A stretch of 64,000 nucleotides of DNA from Citrobacter sp. Res13-Sevr-PEB04-36 (GTDB lineage Bacteria > Pseudomonadota > Gammaproteobacteria > Enterobacterales > Enterobacteriaceae): positions 62,001-126,000 of the forward strand of contig NZ_JADABY010000031.1 in assembly GCF_015672735.1 (NCBI RefSeq), in the 5' to 3' direction. The position numbers and the translations under genes were made by a program. Below, piece by piece: positions 31,502 to 39,090 of this stretch (position 1 is its first letter; each line of letters starts with the position of its first letter). The notes beneath the pieces were generated by a model, which saw nothing but the letters and a program-made list of their open reading frames with translations, made no database searches and was not told where the DNA came from.

Positions 31502-32374
31502 TTAAGGCTTGGTAATAAACGAGACAAAGCGATTAATTACCCGGCTGACTTCGCGGTTTTTGAGCCATATCATCATAGTGTTCACGTTACCTATCTGCGG
31601 TGTAATCGTATGGCTTCGGATAGGGAAATTATACTCATATTGCCTGACGACACTCTCCGGCAACAAGGCGATCCCCATTCCGGCACTCACGCAGCCAAGA
31701 ATCGCCTGAAAAGAACCGAATTCCAGAGGATCGGCATAATCGACTCCCTGCAGTTGAAGCCATTGCCCCAGGCGGGATCGATAGTTACATCCCTTAACAA
31801 AGACCAACGGTCTTGTCACCTGGAGGTCAGCACCGGTAATGACATCACGGTGCTCTGCCGGCGTCACCAGTATTAGCGTTTCCTGGCATAAAACATGCGA
31901 TTGTAGAGGCGAGTTTTCTGTATGCAGCCCCTGATGGTCGGCAACGAAAGCGATTTCCAGTTCATTGTTCAGGATGTGCTGCACCAGTACCTCCGTTGGG
32001 GAGGTTTTCAGGTTTAGCTCTATGGAAGGCATTTCACGGTGGAAATTCGCCAGTATCGAAGGGAGACGTATCGCTGCGGTTGTTTCCATTGCGCCGATGC
32101 GTAACGGACCCGCCACTTTTGTTCCATTCATGGACAATTCTGCTTCATCTAACAGGGCCAGAATTTTGTGGGCATAGCGTAGAAGAAGTTCGCCCTCAGG
32201 GGTGATGTAGAGTCGATTTTTCTCGCGGACAAACAGAGAGACATCAAGACTGGCTTCCAGTTGTTTAAGACGGGTTGTGACATTCGAAGAAACGCAGTGC
32301 AGACTACGCGCAGCCGCGGATATGGAACCTGTTTCCGCAACCGTTTTAAACAAATTCAGAGAGGTACTGTTCAT
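31502..32374 (-). CDS. LysR-family regulator of the divergent accessory cluster
   Basis: The start at 32374 gives MNSTSLNLFKTVAETGSISA, a normal LysR N-terminus; the frame can be extended 11 codons upstream. The helix-turn-helix (about 15-55) contains SISAAARSLHCVSSNVTTRL and resembles the PtrR/YneJ group. The effector domain spans about 80-285. It is divergent from the MFS gene at 32482 across an AT-rich gap of about 107 bases, so it probably regulates the transporter and perhaps the genes beyond. The inducer is unknown. Confidence 0.85.
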   Translation of the reverse strand: MNSTSLNLFKTVAETGSISAAARSLHCVSSNVTTRLKQLEASLDVSLFVREKNRLYITPEGELLLRYAHKILALLDEAELSMNGTKVAGPLRIGAMETTAAIRLPSILANFHREMPSIELNLKTSPTEVLVQHILNNELEIAFVADHQGLHTENSPLQSHVLCQETLILVTPAEHRDVITGADLQVTRPLVFVKGCNYRSRLGQWLQLQGVDYADPLEFGSFQAILGCVSAGMGIALLPESVVRQYEYNFPIRSHTITPQIGNVNTMMIWLKNREVSRVINRFVSFITKP

Positions 32375-32481
32375 AGAGGCATTACTCAAAGTGAATGTTT
32401 TTGTCATTTATATTAACTTTTTGTTATCATTTCCTTGTGTAAGATAACAATCAAACTTAATTCGTCTTTTGAGGCCAAAAT

Positions 32482-33693
32482 ATGGATCACGATCACAGAG
32501 TTGTTGGCCATCGTCAGCTGAGTACTGCTGTATTTGGGATGATCGTCTTGACCTTAGGAATGGGCATTGGGCGTTTTTTATATACTCCCATGCTTCCCGT
32601 TATGCTTCATGAAGGAACTTTTACCTTTTCGCAATTATCCTTAATTGCCAGTGCTAACTATGCAGGTTACCTCGTCGGTAGCCTCCTTTTTTCCTTTGCT
32701 ATTTTTAACGCTGTCAATAAATTAAGCACGCTGCTAATAGCCTCAGCATTACTCACTTGTATGCTAATTTTTTTGATGGCAAAAGTAACCCAGCCAGAAA
32801 TTATACTGCTAATCAGGTTCCTCGCTGGCGTAGCAAGCGCGGGAATGATGATATTTGGTTCAATGCTGGTACTCCAGCATACCCATAATCCCTTTGTTAT
32901 CGCCTCTCTGTTTTCGGGCGTAGGAGTGGGTATTTTTATCGGTAATGAATATGTCATTGCTGGGATATCTTACGCCTTAAATTCACAGGTATTGTGGATT
33001 GGTGCTTCCATACTTTCAGCGATACTTTGCGTTATCCTGGTGATTTTATTGCCGAAAGATAAGCATATGCTCCCTCCGGTAAAAGCTCCTGTAAGCGCGG
33101 GACCCGATATCCAGTGGTGGAATTTAGCCTTACTTTATGGCCTGGCTGGGTTCGGCTATATCATTGTTGCTACGTATTTGCCATTAATGGCCCAGGGTGT
33201 CGGCAATACATTTTTAGCTGACCATATCTGGTCTATTGTTGGTCTTGCCGTTATTCCAGGCTGCTATAGCTGGTTATGGGCTGCCCGCAAATGGAATGTA
33301 TTATCCTGTTTGAGTGTTAATTTGATAGTGCAGGCGAGTTGTGTGGTCATGGCTGTATTTATTAACTCGCCACTGCTACTAACCATTAGCTGTATTGGTT
33401 TTGGCGGCACATTTATGGGGACAAGCTCCTTAGTCATGCCGTTGGCAAGAAAAATAAGCGCACCAAAAAAGATCAATCTCCTTGGTCTCGTTACGCTGAC
33501 TTATGGGCTAGGCCAGATCCTTGGTCCATTAATTGTCAGTGCTTTCCAAAATAATAAAAATGGAATGACCTACTCTATTCTATTGGGTGCAACTTCTTTA
33601 TTTACTGCGGCAGGGGTTAGCTATGTACAATACGGTAAAGTTAAATATTCAGACGGTGTGAGAAAAAATAATAAAGACAGTGATTGTACTTGA
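32482..33693 (+). CDS. YbfB/YjiJ-family MFS transporter
   Basis: This 403-aa protein has about 12 membrane segments and matches the YbfB/YjiJ type of MFS proteins. Recognisable features are LGMGIGRFLYTPMLPVMLHE in TM1, ASANYAGYLVGSL in TM2 and the later TYGLGQILGPLIVS. It is markedly AT-rich compared with the flanking core genes, which suggests transfer. It could import a substrate for, or export a product of, the two enzymes downstream. The substrate is not known. Confidence 0.85.
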   Translation: MDHDHRVVGHRQLSTAVFGMIVLTLGMGIGRFLYTPMLPVMLHEGTFTFSQLSLIASANYAGYLVGSLLFSFAIFNAVNKLSTLLIASALLTCMLIFLMAKVTQPEIILLIRFLAGVASAGMMIFGSMLVLQHTHNPFVIASLFSGVGVGIFIGNEYVIAGISYALNSQVLWIGASILSAILCVILVILLPKDKHMLPPVKAPVSAGPDIQWWNLALLYGLAGFGYIIVATYLPLMAQGVGNTFLADHIWSIVGLAVIPGCYSWLWAARKWNVLSCLSVNLIVQASCVVMAVFINSPLLLTISCIGFGGTFMGTSSLVMPLARKISAPKKINLLGLVTLTYGLGQILGPLIVSAFQNNKNGMTYSILLGATSLFTAAGVSYVQYGKVKYSDGVRKNNKDSDCT

Positions 33694-33855
33694 TATGGGG
33701 CCGTAGGATTTATCTCTGTGTAAATACTTATTGGATAATACAGTTTCCTGTTAAATGATATTATTTGACAATGTGACTTTTTTCTACAGTCTGACGTATT
33801 TGCACTTATCTGTCTCAACGCATTATCCATAATCATCTTGTTTACAGGAGTTATT

Positions 33856-34065
33856 ATGCCCTACATAAATATTAAGATTACCAAAGAAGGTGTTACCGAT
33901 AAGCAAAAGAAACAGCTGATGGAAGGTGCTACTCAGCTACTGGTGGATGTGCTTAATAAAAACCCTAACACAACCATTGTAGTTATTGACGAAGTCGATA
34001 CCGATAACTGGGGAATTGGTGGCATACCGGTGACCGAATTGCGCAGAAAAGTCAGTAAAAAATGA
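33856..34065 (+). CDS. 4-oxalocrotonate tautomerase family enzyme
   Basis: The start at 33856 exposes Pro as residue 2 (MPYINIKITKEGVT), the catalytic base of the tautomerase superfamily once Met is removed. A GGAG ribosome-binding site lies just before it. The chain ends with the family segment VVIDEVDTDNWGIGGIPVTE. It is 69 aa, a single beta-alpha-beta unit expected to form hexamers. Lys stands where many relatives carry Arg in the ITREG segment. Members shift double bonds in keto-enol acids or act as dehalogenases; the substrate here is unknown. It lies 82 bases before the next gene in the same direction. Confidence 0.88.
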   Translation: MPYINIKITKEGVTDKQKKQLMEGATQLLVDVLNKNPNTTIVVIDEVDTDNWGIGGIPVTELRRKVSKK

Positions 34066-34147
34066 ATCTGATGGAGGAGAGCGTAAATTCCTCTCCTGAT
34101 ATCTGTAGTCAATTTGCATCGTCATCTCTTTTAAGAGGATATCATAT

Positions 34148-34786
34148 ATGCATGCTTACCATCGTATACATTTGGGTAATACCTCGATTAACGTTAAAAA
34201 AAGTTTTGATGAGTTGCTACTTGAACCCTGGCTTAAAGACGAAGACGGAATGTTTATTTTTCGAAGTTATCTCCAGGCAAAGACTGGGTGCGAGAAATAT
34301 TTTAGCCTGTGCGAACACGATGCCTTTTTTCCGTCTAAAAAACTTAACTTTTATTCATCTGGTGTTTTCGATAAATACCCAAAAATAAGAAAGGATGTTG
34401 CTGAAGAAATTATGAATCTGGTTTTCAGTAAATTACTGCCGCTGTTACCGAAAACTAACTATGATGTGGGAATTCATCAAATAAGAATTGAAACAAATGA
34501 TCAACAATCGGGTGAACCGACTCCGGAAAGTGTTCATCAGGCTGGCTTTAAGTATATTGCTATCTACTGTAGTAAAATAGAAAACATAGCTGGTGGCGAT
34601 ACCACGCTAATCCCTCATCACGACGGCGGAAATGACGGGGCAACCTTTAAGATTCAGGCAGGGGAAGCGATCATTTTCAATGATGCTAATTATCTACACT
34701 ATACTACACCTGTCGTATCGCTGTTGCCCGGGAAAGGGGTTCGGGATGTATTTGTCATTACTTTTGATATTGAGGGTGAAAAATAA
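34148..34786 (+). CDS. 2OG-Fe(II) oxygenase-like protein with H-x-A in place of H-x-D
   Basis: This 212-aa protein fits the 2OG-Fe dioxygenase group (PF10014-like) that contains hydroxylases of free amino acids. The family core is HxDG followed by an NI-GG segment, a distal His before TP, and an Arg for 2-oxoglutarate. Here these read VHQAGFKYIAIY (His130, Ala132), ENIAGGDTTLI, NYLHYTTPV (His184) and GVRDVFVITFDI (Arg199). The codon at the Asp position is GCT (34541-34543), so Ala is read directly. Loss of this carboxylate ligand with both His and Arg kept is the hallmark of iron/2OG halogenases, but a dead enzyme is also possible. The start has an AAGAGGAT ribosome-binding site. Confidence 0.75.
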   Translation: MHAYHRIHLGNTSINVKKSFDELLLEPWLKDEDGMFIFRSYLQAKTGCEKYFSLCEHDAFFPSKKLNFYSSGVFDKYPKIRKDVAEEIMNLVFSKLLPLLPKTNYDVGIHQIRIETNDQQSGEPTPESVHQAGFKYIAIYCSKIENIAGGDTTLIPHHDGGNDGATFKIQAGEAIIFNDANYLHYTTPVVSLLPGKGVRDVFVITFDIEGEK

Positions 34787-34836
34787 TAAATATCTTATTG
34801 TGCGCACCCATAATTATTTTACAACACTCAGCATAA

Positions 34837-35040
34837 GCTCAAGCAATCAACGAATTAAGCAATAATCACCTTCGCATACTTGCTGGATTATCCCTTCCGG
34901 TGTCAATGCTCTCCTGGGGGCATAGCAGCGATGGCGCTAAAGCGAGCTTTATTATGGCTAATCATATTATTTGCATACTGATTATTTATATCGTCCCTGC
35001 ATTGATTTTATTTCGGAAAAGACAGATGAATGCGGAATAA
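34837..35040 (+). pseudogene. Fragment of a transporter C-terminus
   Basis: An open stretch of 67 codons ends in TAA with no convincing start. Its sequence, NHLRILAGLSLPVSMLSWGH, then SSDGAKASFIMANHIICILI and IYIVPALILFRKRQMNAE, has a hydrophobic helix and a basic tail. The R-x-L-x-G...S...W pattern resembles the end of DHA2/EmrB-type multidrug exporters with an internal deletion. The assignment is tentative; a tiny membrane protein from the ATG at 34903 cannot be excluded. Confidence 0.35.
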
Positions 35041-35069
35041 TATTTTGCAGCTATACACCCGGGTAAGAA

Positions 35070-35201
35070 TTAAAGGCCATCTTCTTTTCTGTCAATGCAG
35101 TACTTCATATACCAGAACGTTGAGCCGTTCGGTTTGATCGGCTGGTACAGTTCCGAACTGCCTGTAATCTTGAAGGATTTATCGGTCGAAGTTCCATTGT
35201 T
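35070..35201 (-). pseudogene. Remnant of a P4-type integrase, N-terminal arm-binding domain
   Basis: Minus-strand translation gives STDKSFKITGSSELYQPIKP then NGSTFWYMKYCIDRKEDGL and a stop. This lines up with the N-terminal domain of tRNA-specific P4-type integrases (PTDKPYKLTD-x-x-GLYL-x-V-x-PGGS-x-LWYLKYR-x-x-GKE). An in-frame TGA at 35202 cuts it from any start, and the rest of the gene is missing. It lies about 145 bases beyond the 3' end of the tRNA-Asn, the expected place for such an integrase, and marks the accessory segment as a decayed island. Confidence 0.65.
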
Positions 35202-35248
35202 TCAACGAAACATGAGGTCTCAATTAAGCCTCCAAAGAATATAGATAT

Positions 35249-35284
35249 CAAAAAACCCGGTAATCCTTCTCAGGATGACCGGGT
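35249..35284 (-). terminator. Terminator downstream of tRNA-Asn
   Basis: On the minus strand ACCCGGT-catCCTgagaAGGatt-ACCGGGT is followed by TTTTT. It lies just beyond the 3' end of the tRNA-Asn at 35347 and would end its transcript. Confidence 0.8.
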
Positions 35285-35346
35285 AAAGATAATTTATTAC
35301 TTTCAACGCATATCAGGACTCATAGAGATGTCATGATACTAAAATC

Positions 35347-35422
35347 TGGCTCCTCTGACTGGACTCGAACCAGTGACATACGGATTAACAGTCCGCCGTT
35401 CTACCGACTGAACTACAGAGGA
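35347..35422 (-). tRNA. tRNA-Asn (GTT)
   Basis: The minus strand gives TCCTCTGTAGTTCAGTCGGT, then AGAACGGCGGACTGTTAATC and the T-arm GGTTCGAGTCC, ending AGAGGAGCCA: a 76-nt tRNA with encoded CCA and anticodon GTT. It is identical to the second copy at 37764. tRNA-Asn genes are common integration sites in enteric bacteria, and an integrase remnant lies next to its 3' end. Confidence 0.97.
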
Positions 35423-35748
35423 ATCGTGTGAACGAGGCGCATATTAGCGAGGGGCGTGGGTGTTGTCAAAGGGGTAAATGCAATTGTGTGTTTGTTTGCT
35501 GACAAAATCGACAAAGCGGCGATCTTTCCAACTTTTTAGGCCTTTGCTCTATTCTGGTGCACCTCACTCTGCGGTGGGGCAGGAGGAGAACTGTGGAGAG
35601 AGTAAATAATATTTGTCATTGACCTTCCTCCCCCTATTTTACAGGCCCTGAGCGCTTTGGCCTGTAGTCAGTCGAAACTGGCAAGTATTTTGCAACCCTG
35701 ATTCGCATGACTGCCAGCAAGGGTTCTGGTATTCCGACAGGAGGCAAG
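35423..35748 (+). promoter_or_regulatory. tRNA-Asn to nac intergenic region
   Basis: This 326-base region holds the tRNA-Asn promoter on the minus side (the flank GAATCGTGTGAACGAGGCGC to about 35445 is nearly the same as at the second tRNA-Asn) and the nac sigma-54 control region on the plus side. No gene is seen. Confidence 0.7.
35550..35696 (+). promoter_or_regulatory. Sigma-54 promoter of nac with NtrC-like half site
   Basis: TGGCAA-GTATT-TTGCA at 35679-35694 matches the sigma-54 consensus TGGCAC-N5-TTGCW, with the GG and GC doublets 10 bases apart. About 115 bases upstream, CTGGTGCACC (35554-35563) resembles an NtrC half site. nac is known to be NtrC/RpoN-activated under nitrogen limitation, which supports both the promoter and the gene call. 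Confidence 0.85.
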
Positions 35749-36666
35749 ATGAACTTCAGACGACTTAAATACTTCGTAAAAATCGTCGACATTGGTAGCC
35801 TGACCCAGGCAGCGGAAGTGTTGCATATCGCGCAACCTGCGCTGAGTCAGCAAGTTGCCACGCTGGAAGGCGAGCTGGATCAGCAGTTACTGATTCGCAC
35901 CAAGCGCGGCGTGACCCCCACGGAAGCTGGAAGAGTGCTGTATACCCATGCCCGTACGATTTTACGCCAGTGTGAGCAGGCGCAGCTTGCCGTCAGTAAT
36001 ATCGGACAGACTTTGAGCGGCCAGGTGTCTATTGGCCTGGCACCCGGTACGGCTGCGTCATCTATCACCATGCCATTATTACAGACCGTGCGCGCTGAAC
36101 TGCCAGAGGTGTTAATCTACTTGCATGAGAACAGTGGCGCGGCGCTGAACGAAAAGTTGCTCAGTGGTCAGCTCGACATGGCCGTACTCTACGAACGTTC
36201 TCCGATAGCAGGTATTACCAGCCAGCCATTGCTAAAAGAGGATCTTTTCCTTGTCGGTACACGAGATTGTCCAGGGCAAAGTGTTGATTTAGCCGCTGTG
36301 GCCCAGATGAATCTGTTTCTTCCCCGGGATTACAGCGCGGTGCGATTGCGAGTGGATGAAGCCTTTTCATTACGTCGTTTAACGGCCAAAGTGATTGGGG
36401 AAATTGAATCTATCTCCACCTTAACCGCGGCAATTGCCAGTGGCATGGGGGGGACTGTTTTGCCGGAGTCGGCGGCTCGTTCGCTCTGCAATGCAGCAAA
36501 TGGCTGGATGGCGCGTATTACCACGCCGTCGATGAGTCTGCCATTATCGTTGAATGTGTCGGCCAGGGGGAGTTTGTCACCTCAGGCTCAGGCAGTGAAA
36601 GAGATCCTGTTGTCGTTGGTTGGTAGCCCGGCACTGGAAAACCGTGAACTACAGTTGGTGAGTTAA
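35749..36666 (+). CDS. nac: Nitrogen assimilation control protein Nac
   Basis: Nac is the LysR-type regulator that couples sigma-54-dependent nitrogen control to sigma-70 operons. The start at 35749 gives MNFRRLKYFVKIVDIGSLTQ, with an AGGAGGC ribosome-binding site, and a length of 305 aa as in E. coli and Klebsiella. The helix-turn-helix lies at about 15-60, LTQAAEVLHIAQPALSQQVA. A sigma-54 promoter lies upstream. cbl follows in the same direction. Confidence 0.95.
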   Translation: MNFRRLKYFVKIVDIGSLTQAAEVLHIAQPALSQQVATLEGELDQQLLIRTKRGVTPTEAGRVLYTHARTILRQCEQAQLAVSNIGQTLSGQVSIGLAPGTAASSITMPLLQTVRAELPEVLIYLHENSGAALNEKLLSGQLDMAVLYERSPIAGITSQPLLKEDLFLVGTRDCPGQSVDLAAVAQMNLFLPRDYSAVRLRVDEAFSLRRLTAKVIGEIESISTLTAAIASGMGGTVLPESAARSLCNAANGWMARITTPSMSLPLSLNVSARGSLSPQAQAVKEILLSLVGSPALENRELQLVS

Positions 36667-36668
36667 AC

Positions 36669-36689
36669 CTTATTCCGTGTAGGAATAAG
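36669..36689 (+). terminator. Hairpin after nac
   Basis: A perfect 8-bp stem CTTATTCC-gtgta-GGAATAAG lies 3 bases after the nac stop, followed 6 bases later by GTTTTTATTATTT. It may be a weak terminator or stabilising hairpin between nac and cbl. Confidence 0.5.
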
Positions 36690-36714
36690 ATGCAGGTTTT
36701 TATTATTTGTTATG

Positions 36715-36759
36715 CCGGGCATCAGACTTTAACAATAGCGTAATGTCTGATGTATCCGG
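36715..36759. repeat. Inverted repeat upstream of cbl
   Basis: CCGGGCATCAGAC and GTCTGATGTATCCGG form a long interrupted inverted repeat (17-base loop) that ends nine bases before the cbl GTG. It could be an operator for Nac or CysB-type control of cbl, or an RNA hairpin over the start. Nothing in the sequence decides. Confidence 0.4.
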
Positions 36760-36767
36760 AGTGTAGA

Positions 36768-37721
36768 GTGAATTTCCAGCAACTTAAAATCATCCGTGAA
36801 GCGGCACGGCAGGATTACAACCTGACGGAGGTCGCGAATATCCTTTATACCTCGCAATCGGGGGTAAGCCGACATATTCGTGAGCTTGAAGATGAACTCG
36901 GTATTGAAATTTTTATCCGTCGCGGTAAACGCCTGCTTGGTATGACTGAGCCGGGTAAAGCCTTGCTGGTTATCGCTGAACGTATTCTCAATGAAGCCAG
37001 CAATGTTCGCCGACTTGCCGATCTGTTCACCAATGACACTTCTGGTGTGCTGACGATTGCCACTACCCATACGCAGGCACGTTATAGCCTGCCCGCGGTA
37101 ATTAAAGCGTTTCGCGAACTTTTCCCCGAGGTTCGTCTGGAGTTAATTCAGGGTACGCCGCAGGAAATCGACGTGCTATTGCAAAATGGCGGGGCCGATA
37201 TCGGTATTGCCAGCGAGCGGTTAAGCAGCGATCCGTTGTTGGTGGCTTTCCCCTGGTTTCGCTGGCATCACAGCCTGCTCGTGCCTCACGATCATCCATT
37301 GGTCCTGACGTCTCCGCCGACGCTGGAGGCCATTGCTCGCTGGCCGCTTATTACTTACCGGCAGGGAATTACCGGCCGTTCACGTATTGATGAGGCGTTT
37401 GCCCGTAAAGGATTACTGCCTGATATTATCCTCAGTGCGCAGGATTCTGATGTTATCAAAACCTATGTGGCACTGGGATTGGGTATCGGTCTGGTGGCGG
37501 AGCAATCCAGTGGTGAGCAGGAAGAGGGGACGCTAACCCGTCTTGATACCCGGCATTTATTCGATGCCAATACCGTCTGGCTTGGCCTAAAACGTGGGCA
37601 ATTACAGCGCAATTACGTCTGGCGATTCATTGAGTTATGCAATGCAGGGTTATCCGTGGAGGAGATCAAGCGGCAGGCCATGGAACCGGATGATGAAGTG
37701 ATGATTGATTATCAGATCTAA
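36768..37721 (+). CDS. cbl: CysB-like regulator Cbl
   Basis: Cbl is the LysR-type activator of organosulphur use genes (ssu, tau). The GTG start at 36768 gives the family N-terminus MNFQQLKIIREAARQDYNLT; an upstream frame extension lacks similarity. The helix-turn-helix segment reads VANILYTSQSGVSRHIRELE. It is 317 aa against 316 in E. coli. It follows nac by 101 bases, as in the known nac-cbl transcription unit. Confidence 0.94.
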   Translation: MNFQQLKIIREAARQDYNLTEVANILYTSQSGVSRHIRELEDELGIEIFIRRGKRLLGMTEPGKALLVIAERILNEASNVRRLADLFTNDTSGVLTIATTHTQARYSLPAVIKAFRELFPEVRLELIQGTPQEIDVLLQNGGADIGIASERLSSDPLLVAFPWFRWHHSLLVPHDHPLVLTSPPTLEAIARWPLITYRQGITGRSRIDEAFARKGLLPDIILSAQDSDVIKTYVALGLGIGLVAEQSSGEQEEGTLTRLDTRHLFDANTVWLGLKRGQLQRNYVWRFIELCNAGLSVEEIKRQAMEPDDEVMIDYQI

Positions 37722-37727
37722 AACAAA

Positions 37728-37755
37728 AAGCCTGCTTAGTTTCCTAAGCAGGCTT
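37728..37755. terminator. Bidirectional terminator of cbl and tRNA-Asn
   Basis: A perfect 12-bp stem AAGCCTGCTTAG-tttc-CTAAGCAGGCTT. On the minus strand it is followed by TTTTTGTTTT and ends the tRNA-Asn transcript; on the plus strand it follows cbl. Confidence 0.88.
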
Positions 37756-37763
37756 CTTAAATT

Positions 37764-37839
37764 TGGCTCCTCTGACTGGACTCGAACCAGTGACATACGG
37801 ATTAACAGTCCGCCGTTCTACCGACTGAACTACAGAGGA
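37764..37839 (-). tRNA. tRNA-Asn (GTT), second copy
   Basis: Same 76-nt sequence as at 35347-35422, with anticodon GTT and encoded CCA, in the same orientation. The similarity continues upstream of the 5' end (GAATCGTTTGAACGAGGCG). The two copies flank nac-cbl as direct repeats. The position next to mtfA corresponds to asnT of E. coli. Confidence 0.97.
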
Positions 37840-37939
37840 ATCGTTTGAACGAGGCGAATATTACTGACCTCTCCATGCCGTGTCAACAGTAAAATTAGCA
37901 CGTCATTTCAATTGGTTAATTAATCCTCAAAATGCAGTG

Positions 37940-38737
37940 TTAATGCACATTCGATGAACAATTATTCTCATCTTCCCGGTTATCACGCAATCGTTGTAAG
38001 GGATTCTGCCGATAGAACTGAGAGAAACGTTGCCATAATGCAGGGAAACGAGGCGCAAATAACTCGGGAGCGCTGAAGTAATATTCAGATAACACAGCAA
38101 AACATTCGGCAGGATCGGTCGCTGCATAGGCGTCTATACTGCAAGCTGTTTCGCCTACCAGGTCGACTTCATCCTGAATGTTATTCATAGCAGCATGCAA
38201 ATCGTGTTCCCAGCCAGCAATATCCCGCAGCGGGATCGCCGGAATACCGCTGGCGCGATCGCCATTGCGCATATCCAGTTTATGCGCCACTTCATGAATA
38301 ATCAGATTAAAACCCGAGGCATCGAAGGAGTCCTGAATATCGAGCCAGTTCAGGATAATTGGACCCTGCTGCCAGCTTTGCCCGGACTGAACAACGCGTT
38401 GATTATGCACCAACCCAATGTCATCTTCCCATTCATCATCCACAACAAACGGGGCAGGGTAGATCAGGACTTCATGAAAACCATCAAGCCACTCAATACC
38501 CAATTCCAGAATAGGTAAACAGAAAAGCAGAGCAATACGTGCACTTTTTAGCGGGTCTAGTTCAAACCCCTGGAGTGCAACTAACCTTTTTTGCTGTAAA
38601 AAGCGCTCAGCCAGGGCGATAAGTCTGGCTTGTTCTTGCTCGGTGAGATTCACCAGAAGAGGAATTGCCAGAGCGTTATCCCAAGGCCAGTCATCATTCC
38701 GGGCTGTTTCTTGCTCTTTCCAGGGCCACTTAATCAT
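37940..38737 (-). CDS. mtfA: Mlc titration factor / metallopeptidase MtfA
   Basis: MtfA binds the glucose repressor Mlc and so relieves repression of ptsG; it also has zinc-dependent aminopeptidase activity related to anthrax lethal factor. The HExxH zinc motif is visible in [20 protein letters not shown]. It is 265 aa, as in E. coli, and cytosolic. In E. coli mtfA and ptsG are almost 0.9 Mb apart, but here they are 11 kb apart because of the rearrangement. Confidence 0.95.
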   Translation of the reverse strand: MIKWPWKEQETARNDDWPWDNALAIPLLVNLTEQEQARLIALAERFLQQKRLVALQGFELDPLKSARIALLFCLPILELGIEWLDGFHEVLIYPAPFVVDDEWEDDIGLVHNQRVVQSGQSWQQGPIILNWLDIQDSFDASGFNLIIHEVAHKLDMRNGDRASGIPAIPLRDIAGWEHDLHAAMNNIQDEVDLVGETACSIDAYAATDPAECFAVLSEYYFSAPELFAPRFPALWQRFSQFYRQNPLQRLRDNREDENNCSSNVH

Positions 38738-38830
38738 CGTTTTGCTCGCAAACTCGTCACTTGAACGAAATTGACGGAACGGGGTCTGTTAAAATGCCAA
38801 ATTACCTGGCATCATGGCAACCGCCAGAAC

Positions 38831-38920
38831 GGAGAGATGCCAGAGCGGCTGAATGGACCGGTCTCGAAAACCGGAGTAGGGGCAACTCTACCGGGGGTTC
38901 AAATCCCCCTCTCTCCGCCA
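38831..38920 (+). tRNA. serU: tRNA-Ser (CGA)
   Basis: A 90-nt class II tRNA starts GGAGAGATGCCAGAGCGGCT. It has anticodon loop TCTCGAAA (anticodon CGA), a long variable arm (AGTAGGGGCAACTCTACC), T-arm GGTTCAAATCC and an encoded CCA. Position next to mtfA and anticodon match serU of E. coli. Confidence 0.96.
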
Positions 38921-39046
38921 CTATTCAAGCACTTGCAGGCCTTGCTTTCAACGACAGTTCTCACCGATGTTTTTTTCTTTGAATATCCTCACAAGTTTGT
39001 CGCTGTATTGCCTGCCTGGCACGAAAATACGCTTCGTATAAACAAA

Positions 39047-39072
39047 AAGCCCGCTTCATATGAAGCGGGCTT
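39047..39072 (-). terminator. Terminator of the porin gene
   Basis: A perfect 26-base palindrome (AAGCCCGCTTCAT with ATGAAGCGGGCTT) is followed on the minus strand by TTTGTTTATACG. It lies 19 bases past the porin stop. Confidence 0.85.
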
Positions 39073-39090
39073 GCTGCGTGTTGAGCAGAA

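Larger units (their letters stand above)
34787..35346. other. AT-rich island remnant between the 2OG gene and tRNA-Asn
   Basis: This 560-base region holds no intact gene. It contains the transporter fragment (34837-35040), the integrase remnant (35070-35201) and the tRNA terminator (35249-35284). It looks like the decayed attachment-site end of an element integrated at the tRNA. Confidence 0.6.
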
